A DNA stretch of 64,000 nucleotides from Micromonospora orduensis (GTDB lineage Bacteria > Actinomycetota > Actinomycetes > Mycobacteriales > Micromonosporaceae): contig NZ_VDFY01000093.1 of assembly GCF_006228125.1 (NCBI RefSeq), positions 1 through 64,000 of the forward strand, written 5' to 3'. The stretch's first letter is position 1. Each line of letters begins with the position of its first letter. The notes under the pieces were generated by a model that was not told the origin of the DNA, did not search any database, and was given only the letters and a program-made list of their open reading frames with translations. A program made the translations under genes and the position numbers. Of this stretch, positions 17,421-26,301 are shown piece after piece.

Positions 17421-19365
17421 TCACAGCAGCCGGCGGCGGGTCAGGACCCGGAAGGCCAAATAGTCCGGGGGTACCGCGGTGTCCAGCGGCAGCCCGTAGA
17501 GCAGCAGGCCGGAGACGAGTGCGGCTTCGGTGGCACCGAGCCCGCCGGAAGTGGGTGCGGCGGATGCGACACCCTCGCCGACGAGGCAGACCAGGATCAC
17601 CGGGGGCAGGTGCACCAGCGGGACCGGCCCGGTGGCGAGCAGCCCGAGGTAGAGACAGAGGCCGTAGGTGAGGGTGAGCGCCGTCGACGCGACGACGAGC
17701 CACCGCAGCCTGTGCTGGTGGCGCAGTTCGCGCAGTGCGGTCACGACCTGGCTGGCCGCCGCGCGTCCGCGCCGGCGGACCCGGGGTACGGCGAGCACCG
17801 CGGCGAGGACGAGCAGCACGGCCAGGACGCCCAGCAGTAGCGGCAACGCCCTGGTCGCATCGTGGGTGAGGATACGGGCCGGCTGTCGGGCGAACGGCAG
17901 CAGCACCGGCAGGAGCAGCACCACCGAGAACACGCCGGCGGTGCGGGAGACGGCCACGGCGGTGCCCGCGTCGGCGGCGACGAGTCCCTTCTGATGCAGG
18001 TACCGCAGGCTGAGTGCGGCGCCGCCGAGGCTGCCGGGGGCCAGCCGGTTGGCGAACGACGCGGCGACCTGTACCAGGGTGGCCTCGCCCAGCGGGACCC
18101 GGTCGGCTGCGGCCAGCCGGAGCACGAGGCCGCTGAGCAGGTAGGTCAGGGCGGAGCCGAGCAGCGTCGCGGTGACCGCGATCGGGTTGGCGAGCATGAT
18201 CAGGCGCACGGCGGTGCGTATCTCGCCGAGCTGGGGGAGCAGCAGGTGCACGATCAACCCCAGGAACAGCAGTTCCAGGACCGTGCGGCGGCTGATCCGG
18301 ACCACCTTTGCCGCCGGGCGGTCACGGTCGGGGTTGCGCCGCAGGATCTCCTGGCCGTAGGCAGGTCAGCATGCCGGGATGGCCGCGCAGGGCTGCCCGG
18401 CCGGCGCGGGACAGCACCGCAGGTTGCAGGAACGGCAGGCCGTCCGCGACCGCCTCGACGCCCAGGCGGTCGGCCGCGGCGGCGACCACGCTGGCCGGGT
18501 CGACCCGGGTGGACAGGGCGACCATCAGCTCGACGACGTCGCGGGCCTGCTGCTCGGCCGAGGCGTCGTCGGCGCCGAAGCCCAGGTCCACCAGGTAGGC
18601 GCAGTCGCGGCCGACGAGCACGTTCGCGGCGCGCAGGTCGCGGTGTGCGATGCCCGCCCGGTGCAGGCGCGCCACCTGTTCCCAGGCGTCGCGCACGGCG
18701 GCGAGCGGGACCGGCCCGACGACGGCGTGCAGTGGGGCGGCGTCGATGAACTCCTGCACCAGGACGGCGCTCGCCGCCGGGCATGGCGGCGGTCGTGACA
18801 ACGGCCGGTATCCGGACGCCGGCGCGCTCGGCCAGCAGGGTCAGGCACGTCTCGTGTTCGCTCTGCTGGCGGGCGCTCAGGTAGGGCGGCGCGTCGGCCA
18901 CGTGCCGGCAGCGCATTCCGCCGGTAGAGCTTGTAGAACCAGTCCGTGTCGCGTTGCTCGCCGCCGGTCACCTTGACGAACAGCCGCCGCCCGTCGGTGA
19001 TGACCGCCTGCCAGGGCTGCGACCCGCGGGCGTCGCCGTGGATCGGCGCCAACCGTGCCACCTCGAACCCGCGCCGCCGCAGCGCCGCCCGTAGGGCGGG
19101 CACCGACCTTTGCGGCCCGACCTCACCGACCAGGAGCCGGGTCAGGCACACCGCGAGCCAGCCGACGAGGAAGCCCCCGACCACGTCGACCGGCAGGTGC
19201 GCGCCGACGTGGATCCGTGCGACGGCGACCAGCCCGATCACCGTCCAGGCCGCGCGGCGCCAACGGGGGCCGCCGGCCCGCGCGGCGACGAGCGCCAGGG
19301 CGGTGGCGACCGCGACGTGTCCCGACGGGTATCCGTACCGCCCGGTGGATCTTGAAGGTCTTCAT
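17421..19365 (-). pseudogene. PAP2-kinase-flippase fusion gene, broken by frameshifts
   Basis: Minus-strand reading gives one long actinobacterial multidomain protein in pieces. A PAP2 phosphatase end (YPSGHVAVATALAL, RIHVGAHLPVDVV), a kinase-like domain (GRRLFVKVTGGEQRDTDWF; ADAPPYLSARQQSEHE; AGIAHRDLRAANVLVGRD with YLVDLGFG), and a MprF/LPG-synthase-type membrane domain from KVVRISRRTVLELLF with about seven helices (APTSGGLGATEAAL near the end). Frame changes lie near 18925, 18790 and 18360. The PAP2 N-terminus is missing at 19365. The flippase part (17421-18305) is intact as a frame and could still be translated from an internal start. Confidence 0.75.
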
Positions 19366-19419
19366 GTGGGCCGGGGGTGTTCGACCTGCGCTCAGACATT
19401 CGGTCCCGAGTCACCGCTG

Positions 19420-19561
19420 CACGACGGTCCGGGCGGTGGTCGACGAGCCAGCGGTCGAGGTCGTTCTGCCGCAGCGTGGCGAGGGTCAGCTTCTGCTGCT
19501 GGGTCCAGTCGAGGAAGTCGCCGGCGCGGAGGACCTGCTGGCCGAGGTCGTTGCGGGTGGC
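19420..19561 (-). pseudogene. Possible tyrosine-recombinase N-terminal fragment
   Basis: About 47 codons read RATRNDLGQQVLRAGDFLDW followed by TLATLRQNDLDRWLVDHRPDRR. The pattern resembles the SAM-like core-binding domain of integrase/recombinase proteins (leucine-rich helix, then TQ-DLDRWL). No catalytic domain follows. It directly precedes the truncated end of the PAP2-kinase-flippase gene, so it may be the agent of that truncation. The remaining sequence up to 19808 shows nothing I can name. Confidence 0.35.
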
Positions 19562-19808
19562 GCGGCTGACGGGTCCGCGCGCGGGCGGTTTACCACGTGC
19601 CCACGTGGGCGGCCTGGTCGATGGTGAAGCGAGGATGCCCGACTCCGCATAGCGCCCGGCTTTCTGACCGCCGACCAACGCCGGTCATGGGACGCCCTCG
19701 CGTCTGCTTGCTATCCCGCAACCCTTGGAGTCGATCATCTAGGGGTTGCATCGGCGATAGCCGGTGCGCGATGTCGGCGACAGGCACCAACTCCGATAGT
19801 AACTACGA

Positions 19809-20483
19809 TCAGTCGGCGAAGAGCCGGGTGATGGATCGGATGTGGTGGTCCATGGCGGCTCTGGCGACGGTGTCGTTGCGATCCCGGATTGCGGTTCGTA
19901 TCAAGTCGTGGTCGTGATTTCGGGCATCGACGGCGCCAGCGATGGGTGCGGCGCCGGCGAAGCCGTACATCAGGAAGTCTGACAGTACCCACATGCGCTG
20001 GCTGAGGTCGGCTATGAGCGGCGAACGTGCCATCCGGTGGATGACCCGGTGGAAGCCGGCGTTGTACTGGAAGTAGTCGCGACTGCGTTGGGCGACCTCG
20101 GGGGTGTGTTCCGCTTGATGTAGCAGCTCGAACGCGTGGTCGAGCTCTACGAGTTCCTCTGGGGTGTGTCGACGGGCCGCTGCTGCTGCGATATCACCCT
20201 CGAACGAGCCGAAGACGCCGAAGAAGTCGCGCGCCTCCTGCTGGGTGTACTGCCGGACAACACAGCCGCTCTGGGGCACGATCTCCACGAGTCCCATCGT
20301 GGCGAGTCGTCGCAGCGCCTCCATGACGGGTTGTTTGCTGACCCCGAACTCTTCCTTGATTGCATCGATCGGCACGCGGGAGCCGGGTGGGTACGTGCCC
20401 TCGACGAGCTGTTCTCGCAGGCGGTCGAAGAGCAGACGTCCCAACGGGACGTCTGTTCTTCCCGATTCGGTGGCTATGCTCAT
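19809..20483 (-). CDS. GntR-family regulator with FCD domain
   Basis: Regulator of 224 residues: N-terminal winged helix (LGRLLFDRLREQLVEGTYPPG, VPIDAIKEEFGVSKQPVMEALRRLATMGLVEIVPQSG) and a C-terminal all-helical FCD ligand domain with metal-site histidines (RDYFQYNAGFHRVIHRMARS and MDHHIRSI). ATG 20483 is chosen over an upstream in-frame start because the family begins close to the DNA-binding helices. It sits next to the extradiol-cleavage genes, on the same strand as mhpB and mhpC, and is the likely regulator of that catabolic region (inference). Confidence 0.88.
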   Translation of the reverse strand: MSIATESGRTDVPLGRLLFDRLREQLVEGTYPPGSRVPIDAIKEEFGVSKQPVMEALRRLATMGLVEIVPQSGCVVRQYTQQEARDFFGVFGSFEGDIAAAAARRHTPEELVELDHAFELLHQAEHTPEVAQRSRDYFQYNAGFHRVIHRMARSPLIADLSQRMWVLSDFLMYGFAGAAPIAGAVDARNHDHDLIRTAIRDRNDTVARAAMDHHIRSITRLFAD

Positions 20484-20531
20484 CGCGGTTCCCAATCTCA
20501 GGTGCTGGCGCTGGGCACAAGCCAACCATGT

Positions 20532-20546
20532 CGACGAGTCTCGTCG
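20532..20546. promoter_or_regulatory. Inverted repeat upstream of the GntR gene
   Basis: A perfect 7-bp inverted repeat with a one-base centre (CGACGAG-T-CTCGTCG) lies 49 bases before the GntR start and just past the mhpB stop. It could be an autoregulatory operator or a weak terminator stem; there is no T-tract. Confidence 0.35.
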
Positions 20547-20553
20547 GTCGTGC

Positions 20554-21495
20554 TCAGTCGAGGGTCACAGTGGTCAGGCCGAATCCCGCAATCAGCTCAC
20601 GGATCGGTCGGTAGTAGCTGTACTGAACGCTGTAAGCGCCACAGGATCCTAGTGCGGCATAGGCCGCGATCCAGGACCGCACCTCGTGTGAGGAGTTCCC
20701 GGCGATCCTGGCCATCTCCTCTGGCGTCCACGCATCCAGGCTGGTCAGGTCACCCGAGGCGAGGGTGGCCATGAGGGCGCGGTCCCAATCGGGGGCGAGG
20801 TCCTGGATATCGGCGGTGCCTGCTGCGAAGGCCCTGGCGGTCTCGACGACGCGCTGCTCTCGTTCCTTCCGCCAGCCCGGAGTCGCGGGCAGATGGTGAC
20901 CCAGCAGGACCCGGCGCTGCTCAGGCGTGGCAGTTGCCAGTCGAGCGACGGGCGGGTCGTGGGAGAGACCGCCAGAGGCGATGAGCAGGGTCCTCATCTC
21001 CAGTTGGGCGACATGGCGGCCGACTGCTTCGCCGAGAAGCCGGACTCGCTGGAGCGGGGTGAAGGGTGGTGCGACTGAGTTGAGGAAGATCGGCACCACG
21101 GGGCGGGCGGCGATGTCGCCGAAGAGGATCTCCATAGGCTGGACCGCGCCGTGGTCGAGCTCCATTTGAAGGGAGACCGCGAGGTCGATGCCTGCCGACA
21201 TGGCGGCCTCGGCGATCCCTCGTGCGATCTCCTCTGGCACGTTGAGGGGGCCCCGTTGGGTGCCGTAGTCGCCGACGCTGCTCGCCGCATAGCCGATGCA
21301 GAACGGCGGCATCAGGTTGTAGAAGAAGCCGTTGTAGTGGTCCGGCCCGAAACTGATCACAAGCTCCGGGTCGAAGTCCTCCGCGAAGCGCCGGGCGGTC
21401 GTGAACGCCTGATCGAGCTCGGCTGCCACCCCAGCCTCAAGGTCGGCGTGTTCGAGCAGAGGGCTGTGAGAGGTGGCAATCAGTGCAACGGTCAT
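20554..21495 (-). CDS. mhpB: 3-carboxyethylcatechol 2,3-dioxygenase (MhpB-like)
   Basis: Type II (LigB-fold) extradiol dioxygenase of 313 residues that cleaves a substituted catechol next to the hydroxyls, using Fe(II). Metal and catalytic histidines lie in ATSHSPLLEH, SFGPDHYNGFFYN and ASGGLSHDPP; LDHGAVQPM and PHE-like C-terminal features follow the MhpB pattern. It overlaps functionally with mhpC, whose stop is one base upstream of its start. No ring hydroxylase (MhpA) is in the window, so the actual catechol and its source are unknown. Confidence 0.9.
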   Translation of the reverse strand: MTVALIATSHSPLLEHADLEAGVAAELDQAFTTARRFAEDFDPELVISFGPDHYNGFFYNLMPPFCIGYAASSVGDYGTQRGPLNVPEEIARGIAEAAMSAGIDLAVSLQMELDHGAVQPMEILFGDIAARPVVPIFLNSVAPPFTPLQRVRLLGEAVGRHVAQLEMRTLLIASGGLSHDPPVARLATATPEQRRVLLGHHLPATPGWRKEREQRVVETARAFAAGTADIQDLAPDWDRALMATLASGDLTSLDAWTPEEMARIAGNSSHEVRSWIAAYAALGSCGAYSVQYSYYRPIRELIAGFGLTTVTLD

Positions 21496-21496
21496 C

Positions 21497-22375
21497 TCAC
21501 ACTGCTTCGTTTCCGAGCAGGAAGTCCAGGTGCACGCGGTTGAACACCGCGGTCTGCTCGTACTGTGGCCAGTGGCCGGCGTTTTCGATGACCTGCAGGC
21601 GGCCGTTGGGGATCAGCTCGGCGATGCGCCGGCCCTCGTCGACCGGGCCCGAGGGGTCCTTGGTCGTCCAGATCACCAGCGCCTCCGCCTTGATCGCACG
21701 CAGGTCGTCGTCGCTGAGCATGTTCCTCTTGCGTGTCTCGAGGTCCTGCAGAGCCATGTTCATCCGGCAGGCCCGCGGCCAGTCCGGCTGCTGGAAGATC
21801 ATCTGCCGGGTCTTGATGAGGTCGGCGGTGACCATGGACGGGTCGGCCATCAGCCACTCCAGGCGCGCCTTGACCCGCTCCCAGGACGGGTCCTCCGCGG
21901 CCTGCATGGACAGCGTGTAGAGGCGCTCCATCACCTGCGGGTTGGCCATCGTGCCGCCCATGGTGTTGAGCACGATCCGCTCCACCTTGTCGGGATAAAG
22001 CTGGGCGAAACGGGCCGCTACCCATCCGCCCAGCGATTCGCCGCTGAAGTACGCCTTGTCGTAGCCGAGCGTGTCCATGACGTGGTGGACCTGGTCGATG
22101 TAGTGGGGGATCTCAAGAGGGTGGTCGGGCTTGGCCGAGTAACCGTGCCCGATGAAGTCGATGGCGTAGACGTTGAAGTGCTCGGCGTGCGCCTTCAGGT
22201 TCCGCACGTAGGCCTCGGCGTGACCGGTGACACCGTGCAGCATGAGCAGCAGTGGCTTGTCCTGCGCCCCTGCCTTCAGGTAGCGGGTCCGGTAGGGCCC
22301 CGCCTGGATGAAGCCCTGGCTGAACTCCACCTGGGCGAGGTCTGACCACACACTGGTGAACTCACGCTCGGTCAT
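21497..22375 (-). CDS. mhpC: Meta-cleavage product C-C hydrolase (MhpC-like)
   Basis: Alpha/beta hydrolase of 292 residues expected to split the ring-fission product into 2-hydroxypenta-2,4-dienoate and a carboxylic acid. Oxyanion region LMLHGVTGHAEAY, nucleophile elbow SGESLGGW, acid in TKDPSGPVDEGRR and catalytic His in NAGHWPQYEQ. ATG 22375 is chosen over an in-frame start 11 codons upstream, which overlaps the palindrome at 22402. It is the first gene of the minus-strand unit with mhpB. Confidence 0.88.
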   Translation of the reverse strand: MTEREFTSVWSDLAQVEFSQGFIQAGPYRTRYLKAGAQDKPLLLMLHGVTGHAEAYVRNLKAHAEHFNVYAIDFIGHGYSAKPDHPLEIPHYIDQVHHVMDTLGYDKAYFSGESLGGWVAARFAQLYPDKVERIVLNTMGGTMANPQVMERLYTLSMQAAEDPSWERVKARLEWLMADPSMVTADLIKTRQMIFQQPDWPRACRMNMALQDLETRKRNMLSDDDLRAIKAEALVIWTTKDPSGPVDEGRRIAELIPNGRLQVIENAGHWPQYEQTAVFNRVHLDFLLGNEAV

Positions 22376-22401
22376 GTCCGTCCTTCCCCTCGACGTCTGA
22401 A

Positions 22402-22413
22402 CTAGCATGCTAG
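22402..22413. promoter_or_regulatory. Perfect 12-bp palindrome, candidate GntR operator
   Basis: CTAGCATGCTAG reads identically on both strands and lies in the divergent promoter region, 27 bases before the mhpC start and 157 bases before the dehydrogenase start. Size and position suit a dimeric FCD-GntR repressor. Inference only. Confidence 0.5.
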
Positions 22414-22491
22414 CTGGCCGATGTAATGTCCATACCGAGCGGCGTACGAAAGAAACTTTGCCAGGTAGTGGTTGTGGTAACGATCACCTCG

Positions 22492-22506
22492 TGCCACGAT
22501 GTGGCA
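22492..22506. promoter_or_regulatory. Second inverted repeat in the divergent promoter
   Basis: TGCCAC-GAT-GTGGCA, a 6-bp perfect inverted repeat with a 3-base centre, sits 64 bases before the plus-strand start codon at 22570. It differs in sequence from the palindrome at 22402, so it may bind another factor (for example a global regulator). Confidence 0.35.
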
Positions 22507-22569
22507 TGCCAATCTGCGGCGGCCCCGTTCCCGGGAGGCTGCCGAACGCCACCTGTGAGGAGTCCGAAC

Positions 22570-23685
22570 ATGGCAACGATGCGAGCCGCGCGGCTGCACG
22601 AAGTCGGCGGCAAGTTCCAGATCGACGAGATTGAGAAGCCGAGCCCGGGTGACCAGGACGTGATTGTCCGCGTCGAGGCGGCGGCCATCGTCCAGAACCT
22701 GCGCAACGTCATCAACACCTACCCGACAGTCAAGCCCTTCCTTCCCCTGCCGCAGCTGCCTGCTGTCTTCGGCATGGACAGTGCCGGCGTGATCACCGAG
22801 GTCGGTTCCCGGGTACGCAACCTCAAGCCCGGCGACCGGGTCTACATCAACCCCGGCCTGGATTCCGGGGACTCGTGGGCCGCCCGCAACGGCGAGCCGA
22901 TGAACGACCCGGCCTACACGTTCATGGGCTACTTCGGCTTCGGACCGGAGTCCGCCGAGATCCACAAGGACTATCCGTACGGCGGGCTTGCGGAGTACGT
23001 GAAGGCGCCAGTCAAGAACGTCATCGTCATCCCGGAGAACGTTCCGCTCGACCACGCCACGCGCTTCGGCTACCTGGGCACGGCCTACAGCGGCCTACGC
23101 AAGGGCGACGTCCGTGCCGGCATTAGCGTCCTGATCCACGGTGCGACCGGGACTCTCGGCGTCAACGCCGTCCTCCTGGCGCGCGCCATGGGGGCAACCC
23201 AGATCTTCGCCGTGGCGCGCGACAAGGAGCGCTTGGAGCGGGTCCGTCAGATCGACCCGGCACGCATCAAGGTCCTCTCCTTCGGCGAGCAGGAGGTTGG
23301 TGAGTGGGTCCGGTCCCACACGGATGGACGCGGCGTCGACGTGTTCCTCGACGCCACCGGTGACACCGCGACGGCTGACGTGACGATGGCTGGAATCTGG
23401 GCGCTGCGCCGTGGAGGCCGGATGGTCAGCATCGGCGCCATGCCCGAGGATCTCCCCATCCCCATGTACCGGCTCATGACCATGCATATCAGCATCATCG
23501 GATCTCTGTGGTTCACCACCGCCGAGGGTGAGGACATGGCCCGGATGGCGGCTGCCGGCACTCTCGACCTGAGCCACCTCGACGCCTACCACTTCCCGCT
23601 CGAGCAGGCCAACGAGGCCGTGCAGGCGGCGGCCAACCACCGCGACGGCGGATTCGCCAGCGTCATCGTCCAGCCCCACAAGTGA
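22570..23685 (+). CDS. MDR-family dehydrogenase lacking zinc ligands
   Basis: Medium-chain dehydrogenase/reductase of 371 residues. The GroES-like half (PAVFGMDSAGVITEVGSRVRNLKPGDRVY) and the Rossmann half (HGATGTLGVNAVLLARAMGA) are clear. The residues that bind catalytic zinc in alcohol dehydrogenases are gone: the usual GHE is GMD, and no Cys/His sits near residue 40 (AAAIVQNLRNV). It is thus closer to quinone-reductase-type members. ATG 22570 follows a GTGAGGAG ribosome site by eight bases. First gene of the plus-strand catabolic unit; substrate unknown. Confidence 0.75.
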   Translation: MATMRAARLHEVGGKFQIDEIEKPSPGDQDVIVRVEAAAIVQNLRNVINTYPTVKPFLPLPQLPAVFGMDSAGVITEVGSRVRNLKPGDRVYINPGLDSGDSWAARNGEPMNDPAYTFMGYFGFGPESAEIHKDYPYGGLAEYVKAPVKNVIVIPENVPLDHATRFGYLGTAYSGLRKGDVRAGISVLIHGATGTLGVNAVLLARAMGATQIFAVARDKERLERVRQIDPARIKVLSFGEQEVGEWVRSHTDGRGVDVFLDATGDTATADVTMAGIWALRRGGRMVSIGAMPEDLPIPMYRLMTMHISIIGSLWFTTAEGEDMARMAAAGTLDLSHLDAYHFPLEQANEAVQAAANHRDGGFASVIVQPHK

Positions 23686-23695
23686 GGACCCACTG

Positions 23696-24295
23696 ATGAA
23701 CCAGCTCAACGCGTCCAAGACGGCGCTTCTCATCGTGCATCTCCAGCACGACATCGTCACGGCGGGAACCGCCTTCGGGACGATCTTCTCTGCCGAGTAC
23801 ACCGCCCGCGACGTCATCACGAAGGTCAACGCGGCGGCAAAGCCACTGCGCGACAGGGGCGGAGTCGTGGTTCCGCTGCGTATCGCGTTCGCACCCGATC
23901 ACTCCGACCTGAACCCCACGCTTCCGCTGCTGCAAATGGTGGCGCAGGCAGGCTGTCTCAAGGACGGCACGGAGGGCGCAGCCCTCGTTCCCGACCTCAC
24001 GGTCACCGAGTCCGACGTGGTCATCACGCACAAGCGACCGGGCCCGTTCACCGACTCCGCACTGGCCGACCTTCTCAACGAGCGCGGAATCGAGAACGTC
24101 ATCGTGTGCGGCGTCGCAACCAACGCATCTGTCGAAGGCGCCGTGCGACAGGCCGCCGACCTCGGTTACCACACCGTGGTCCTTTCGGACGCGTCATCCG
24201 CCGCGGACGCCGGCGCCCACGAAGCATCTCTGGGCTCGATGGGGCTGTTCGCCGCCGTCGCAACCGTTGACGAGTTCACCTCTCAACTGTCTTGA
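23696..24295 (+). CDS. Isochorismatase-family hydrolase with Cys-to-Ser change
   Basis: A 199-residue isochorismatase-like protein. The N-terminal Asp (IVHLQHDIV) and the Lys (VITHKRPGPFTDS) of the catalytic triad are present. The third position, normally Cys in GVATNVCVE, is Ser here (GVATNASVEG). Amidase-type members need that Cys, whereas true isochorismatases such as PhzD do without it, so an amidohydrolase role is doubtful. It starts ten bases after the dehydrogenase stop with GAGGA before the ATG, in the same operon as mhpD/F/E. Confidence 0.75.
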   Translation: MNQLNASKTALLIVHLQHDIVTAGTAFGTIFSAEYTARDVITKVNAAAKPLRDRGGVVVPLRIAFAPDHSDLNPTLPLLQMVAQAGCLKDGTEGAALVPDLTVTESDVVITHKRPGPFTDSALADLLNERGIENVIVCGVATNASVEGAVRQAADLGYHTVVLSDASSAADAGAHEASLGSMGLFAAVATVDEFTSQLS

Positions 24296-24491
24296 CCGCT
24301 CGGCGCGCCGGCGAATCGCCCGCGCGCGCCATCTTCGGGGTCTCCGGCCATGTCAGCCGCATTTCCGGAGACCCCGACGCTCCACAGCAAGCACCGGACG
24401 CGTCCGCCCATCGCACGTCGTACCGATGACAGCGGTAGCCCAGCCGCGGGCCTGCCCGAGTCCTCGGCGGCGACCCGACACGAGGACACAG

Positions 24492-25313
24492 ATGACCCAG
24501 ATACCCACAAGCACCGATCGGGCCGCCGCCATCACTCAGGCGGCCGACCGGCTCGAATCCGCAGCGCGCAACGGCACGCCGTGCGAGCCGGTGCGTGACC
24601 TGCTCGGTGACAGCGACATGGAGCTGGCCTACGCGGTACAGCAGCGACTCACCAGGAACCGGCTCGCTGCAGGCGCGCGTATCGTCGGCCGCAAGGTCGG
24701 CCTCACCTCTCCCGCCGTACAGCAGCAGCTGGGGGTGGACCGGCCCGACTTCGGGGTGCTGTTCGACGACATGGATGTCTCCCACCTGCCCGTAATCCCG
24801 AGTGGGCGACTGCTCCAGGCCAAGGCGGAAGCGGAGATCGCGTTCGTACTGGGAGCGGACCTCAACTCCGAGAACTTGTCGGTCGACGTCGTCCGTGCCG
24901 CGGTTGACTACGCCGTCGCCGCGCTGGAGATCGTCGACAGCCGGGTGGCGGACTGGGACATCCGCATCACCGATACCGTCGCCGACAACGCTTCCAGCGG
25001 GCTCTACGTGCTCGGCTCGCAGCGGGTGCCGCTCACCGACTTCGAGCCGGTCGACGTCACGATGCGGATGTACGTCGACGACGACCTGGTGTCCGAGGGC
25101 TACGGCGCCGCGTGCCTCGGCGATCCGCTCAACGCGCTGCTCTGGTTGGCTCGTACCACCCGTGAGCTCGGCGAGCCGTTGCGTGCCGGCCAGGTCGTAC
25201 TCTCCGGCGCGCTCGGCCCGATGGTTGCCACTCCCACCGGCGCTAGGGTCCGAGCCGAGATCTCCTCCCTCGGCACCGTGACCGCCACGTTCTCGGCGAA
25301 GGAAATGCGATGA
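24492..25313 (+). CDS. mhpD: 2-oxopent-4-enoate hydratase
   Basis: Hydratase of the MhpD/fumarylacetoacetase-like family, 273 residues, adding water to 2-hydroxypenta-2,4-dienoate to give 4-hydroxy-2-oxovalerate. Typical motifs: [17 protein letters not shown], a metal-binding [21 protein letters not shown] and the ending with [13 protein letters not shown]-like spacing ([12 protein letters not shown]). ATG 24492 is preferred over upstream in-frame reading, which runs through 195 bases of spacer after the hydrolase gene. It overlaps mhpF by four bases (ATGA). Confidence 0.9.
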   Translation: MTQIPTSTDRAAAITQAADRLESAARNGTPCEPVRDLLGDSDMELAYAVQQRLTRNRLAAGARIVGRKVGLTSPAVQQQLGVDRPDFGVLFDDMDVSHLPVIPSGRLLQAKAEAEIAFVLGADLNSENLSVDVVRAAVDYAVAALEIVDSRVADWDIRITDTVADNASSGLYVLGSQRVPLTDFEPVDVTMRMYVDDDLVSEGYGAACLGDPLNALLWLARTTRELGEPLRAGQVVLSGALGPMVATPTGARVRAEISSLGTVTATFSAKEMR

Positions 25314-26272
25314 GCAAGATCAAGGTGGCCGTGATCGGCTCCGGCAATATCGGCACGGACCTGATGATCAAGGTCCTGCGACTCTCCGAAACCCTCCAGA
25401 TGGGCGCGATGGTCGGCATCGACCCGGAATCCGACGGTCTGGCTCGAGCCCGACGGCTAGGCGTGCCCACCACCCACGAGGGCGTGGACGGGCTGATCGC
25501 GATGGACGGCTTCGACGACATCGAGATCGTCTTCGACGCCACTTCCGCCTCCGCACACGTGGTCAATGCCAGGAAGCTTTCCCCCTACGACAAGAAGGTG
25601 GTCGATCTCACCCCCGCTGCGATCGGCCCGTACGTGGTGCCTCCGGTCAACCTCGATGAACACCTCGACAGCGACGTCGACAACGTCAACATGGTCACCT
25701 GCGGTGGCCAAGCCACCATCCCGATCGTGCACGCCATCTCCAGCGTCACACCGGTCCCCTACGCCGAAATCGTCGCCTCGATCTCGTCCCGCTCCGCCGG
25801 GCCGGGCACACGCGCGAACATCGACGAGTTCACCGAGACCACCAGGGCAGCGATCGAGAGGGTCGGCGGCGCCCTGCGCGGCAAGGCCGTGATCATTCTG
25901 AACCCTGCCGAACCCCCGCTGATCATGCGCGACACCGTCTTCGCGCTCATCGGTGACGCCGACCACAACGCGATCCGCTCCTCAGTGGCGGACATGGTCA
26001 AGCAGGTCGCGGCGTACGTGCCTGGCTACCGCCTGAAGCAGGAGGTTCAGTTCACCCCCATCCCGGACGACGAGCCGGTGCACACGCTGCTCCCCACGGG
26101 CGCCGGACCGGCGACGACCAAAGTAACGGTGTTCCTCGAAGTCGAGGGCGCAGCGCACTACCTGCCCGCCTACGCCGGCAACCTCGACATCATGACCTCC
26201 GCCGCGCTCCGTACCGCGGAGGCGATCGCCGCCCGCCTCACCACCAGGTTCGCCCGTGAGGTGACCCGTTGA
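25310..26272 (+). CDS. mhpF: Acetaldehyde dehydrogenase (acylating)
   Basis: CoA-acylating aldehyde dehydrogenase of 320 residues that converts the aldolase product (acetaldehyde) to acetyl-CoA. N-terminal Rossmann motif [13 protein letters not shown], catalytic Cys131 in [11 protein letters not shown], and the C-terminal region contacting the aldolase ([13 protein letters not shown]). Members of this family form a channelled complex with the aldolase encoded next. ATGA overlap with mhpD. Confidence 0.93.
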   Translation: MSKIKVAVIGSGNIGTDLMIKVLRLSETLQMGAMVGIDPESDGLARARRLGVPTTHEGVDGLIAMDGFDDIEIVFDATSASAHVVNARKLSPYDKKVVDLTPAAIGPYVVPPVNLDEHLDSDVDNVNMVTCGGQATIPIVHAISSVTPVPYAEIVASISSRSAGPGTRANIDEFTETTRAAIERVGGALRGKAVIILNPAEPPLIMRDTVFALIGDADHNAIRSSVADMVKQVAAYVPGYRLKQEVQFTPIPDDEPVHTLLPTGAGPATTKVTVFLEVEGAAHYLPAYAGNLDIMTSAALRTAEAIAARLTTRFAREVTR

Positions 26273-26301
26273 CGACCCCTGCCGACCGAGAGACCAACGC
26301 C

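Noticed and set aside
17862-18749. Plus-strand Gly/Arg-rich frame
   Set aside because: Antisense to the kinase-flippase pseudogene; ends in low-complexity Arg/Pro.
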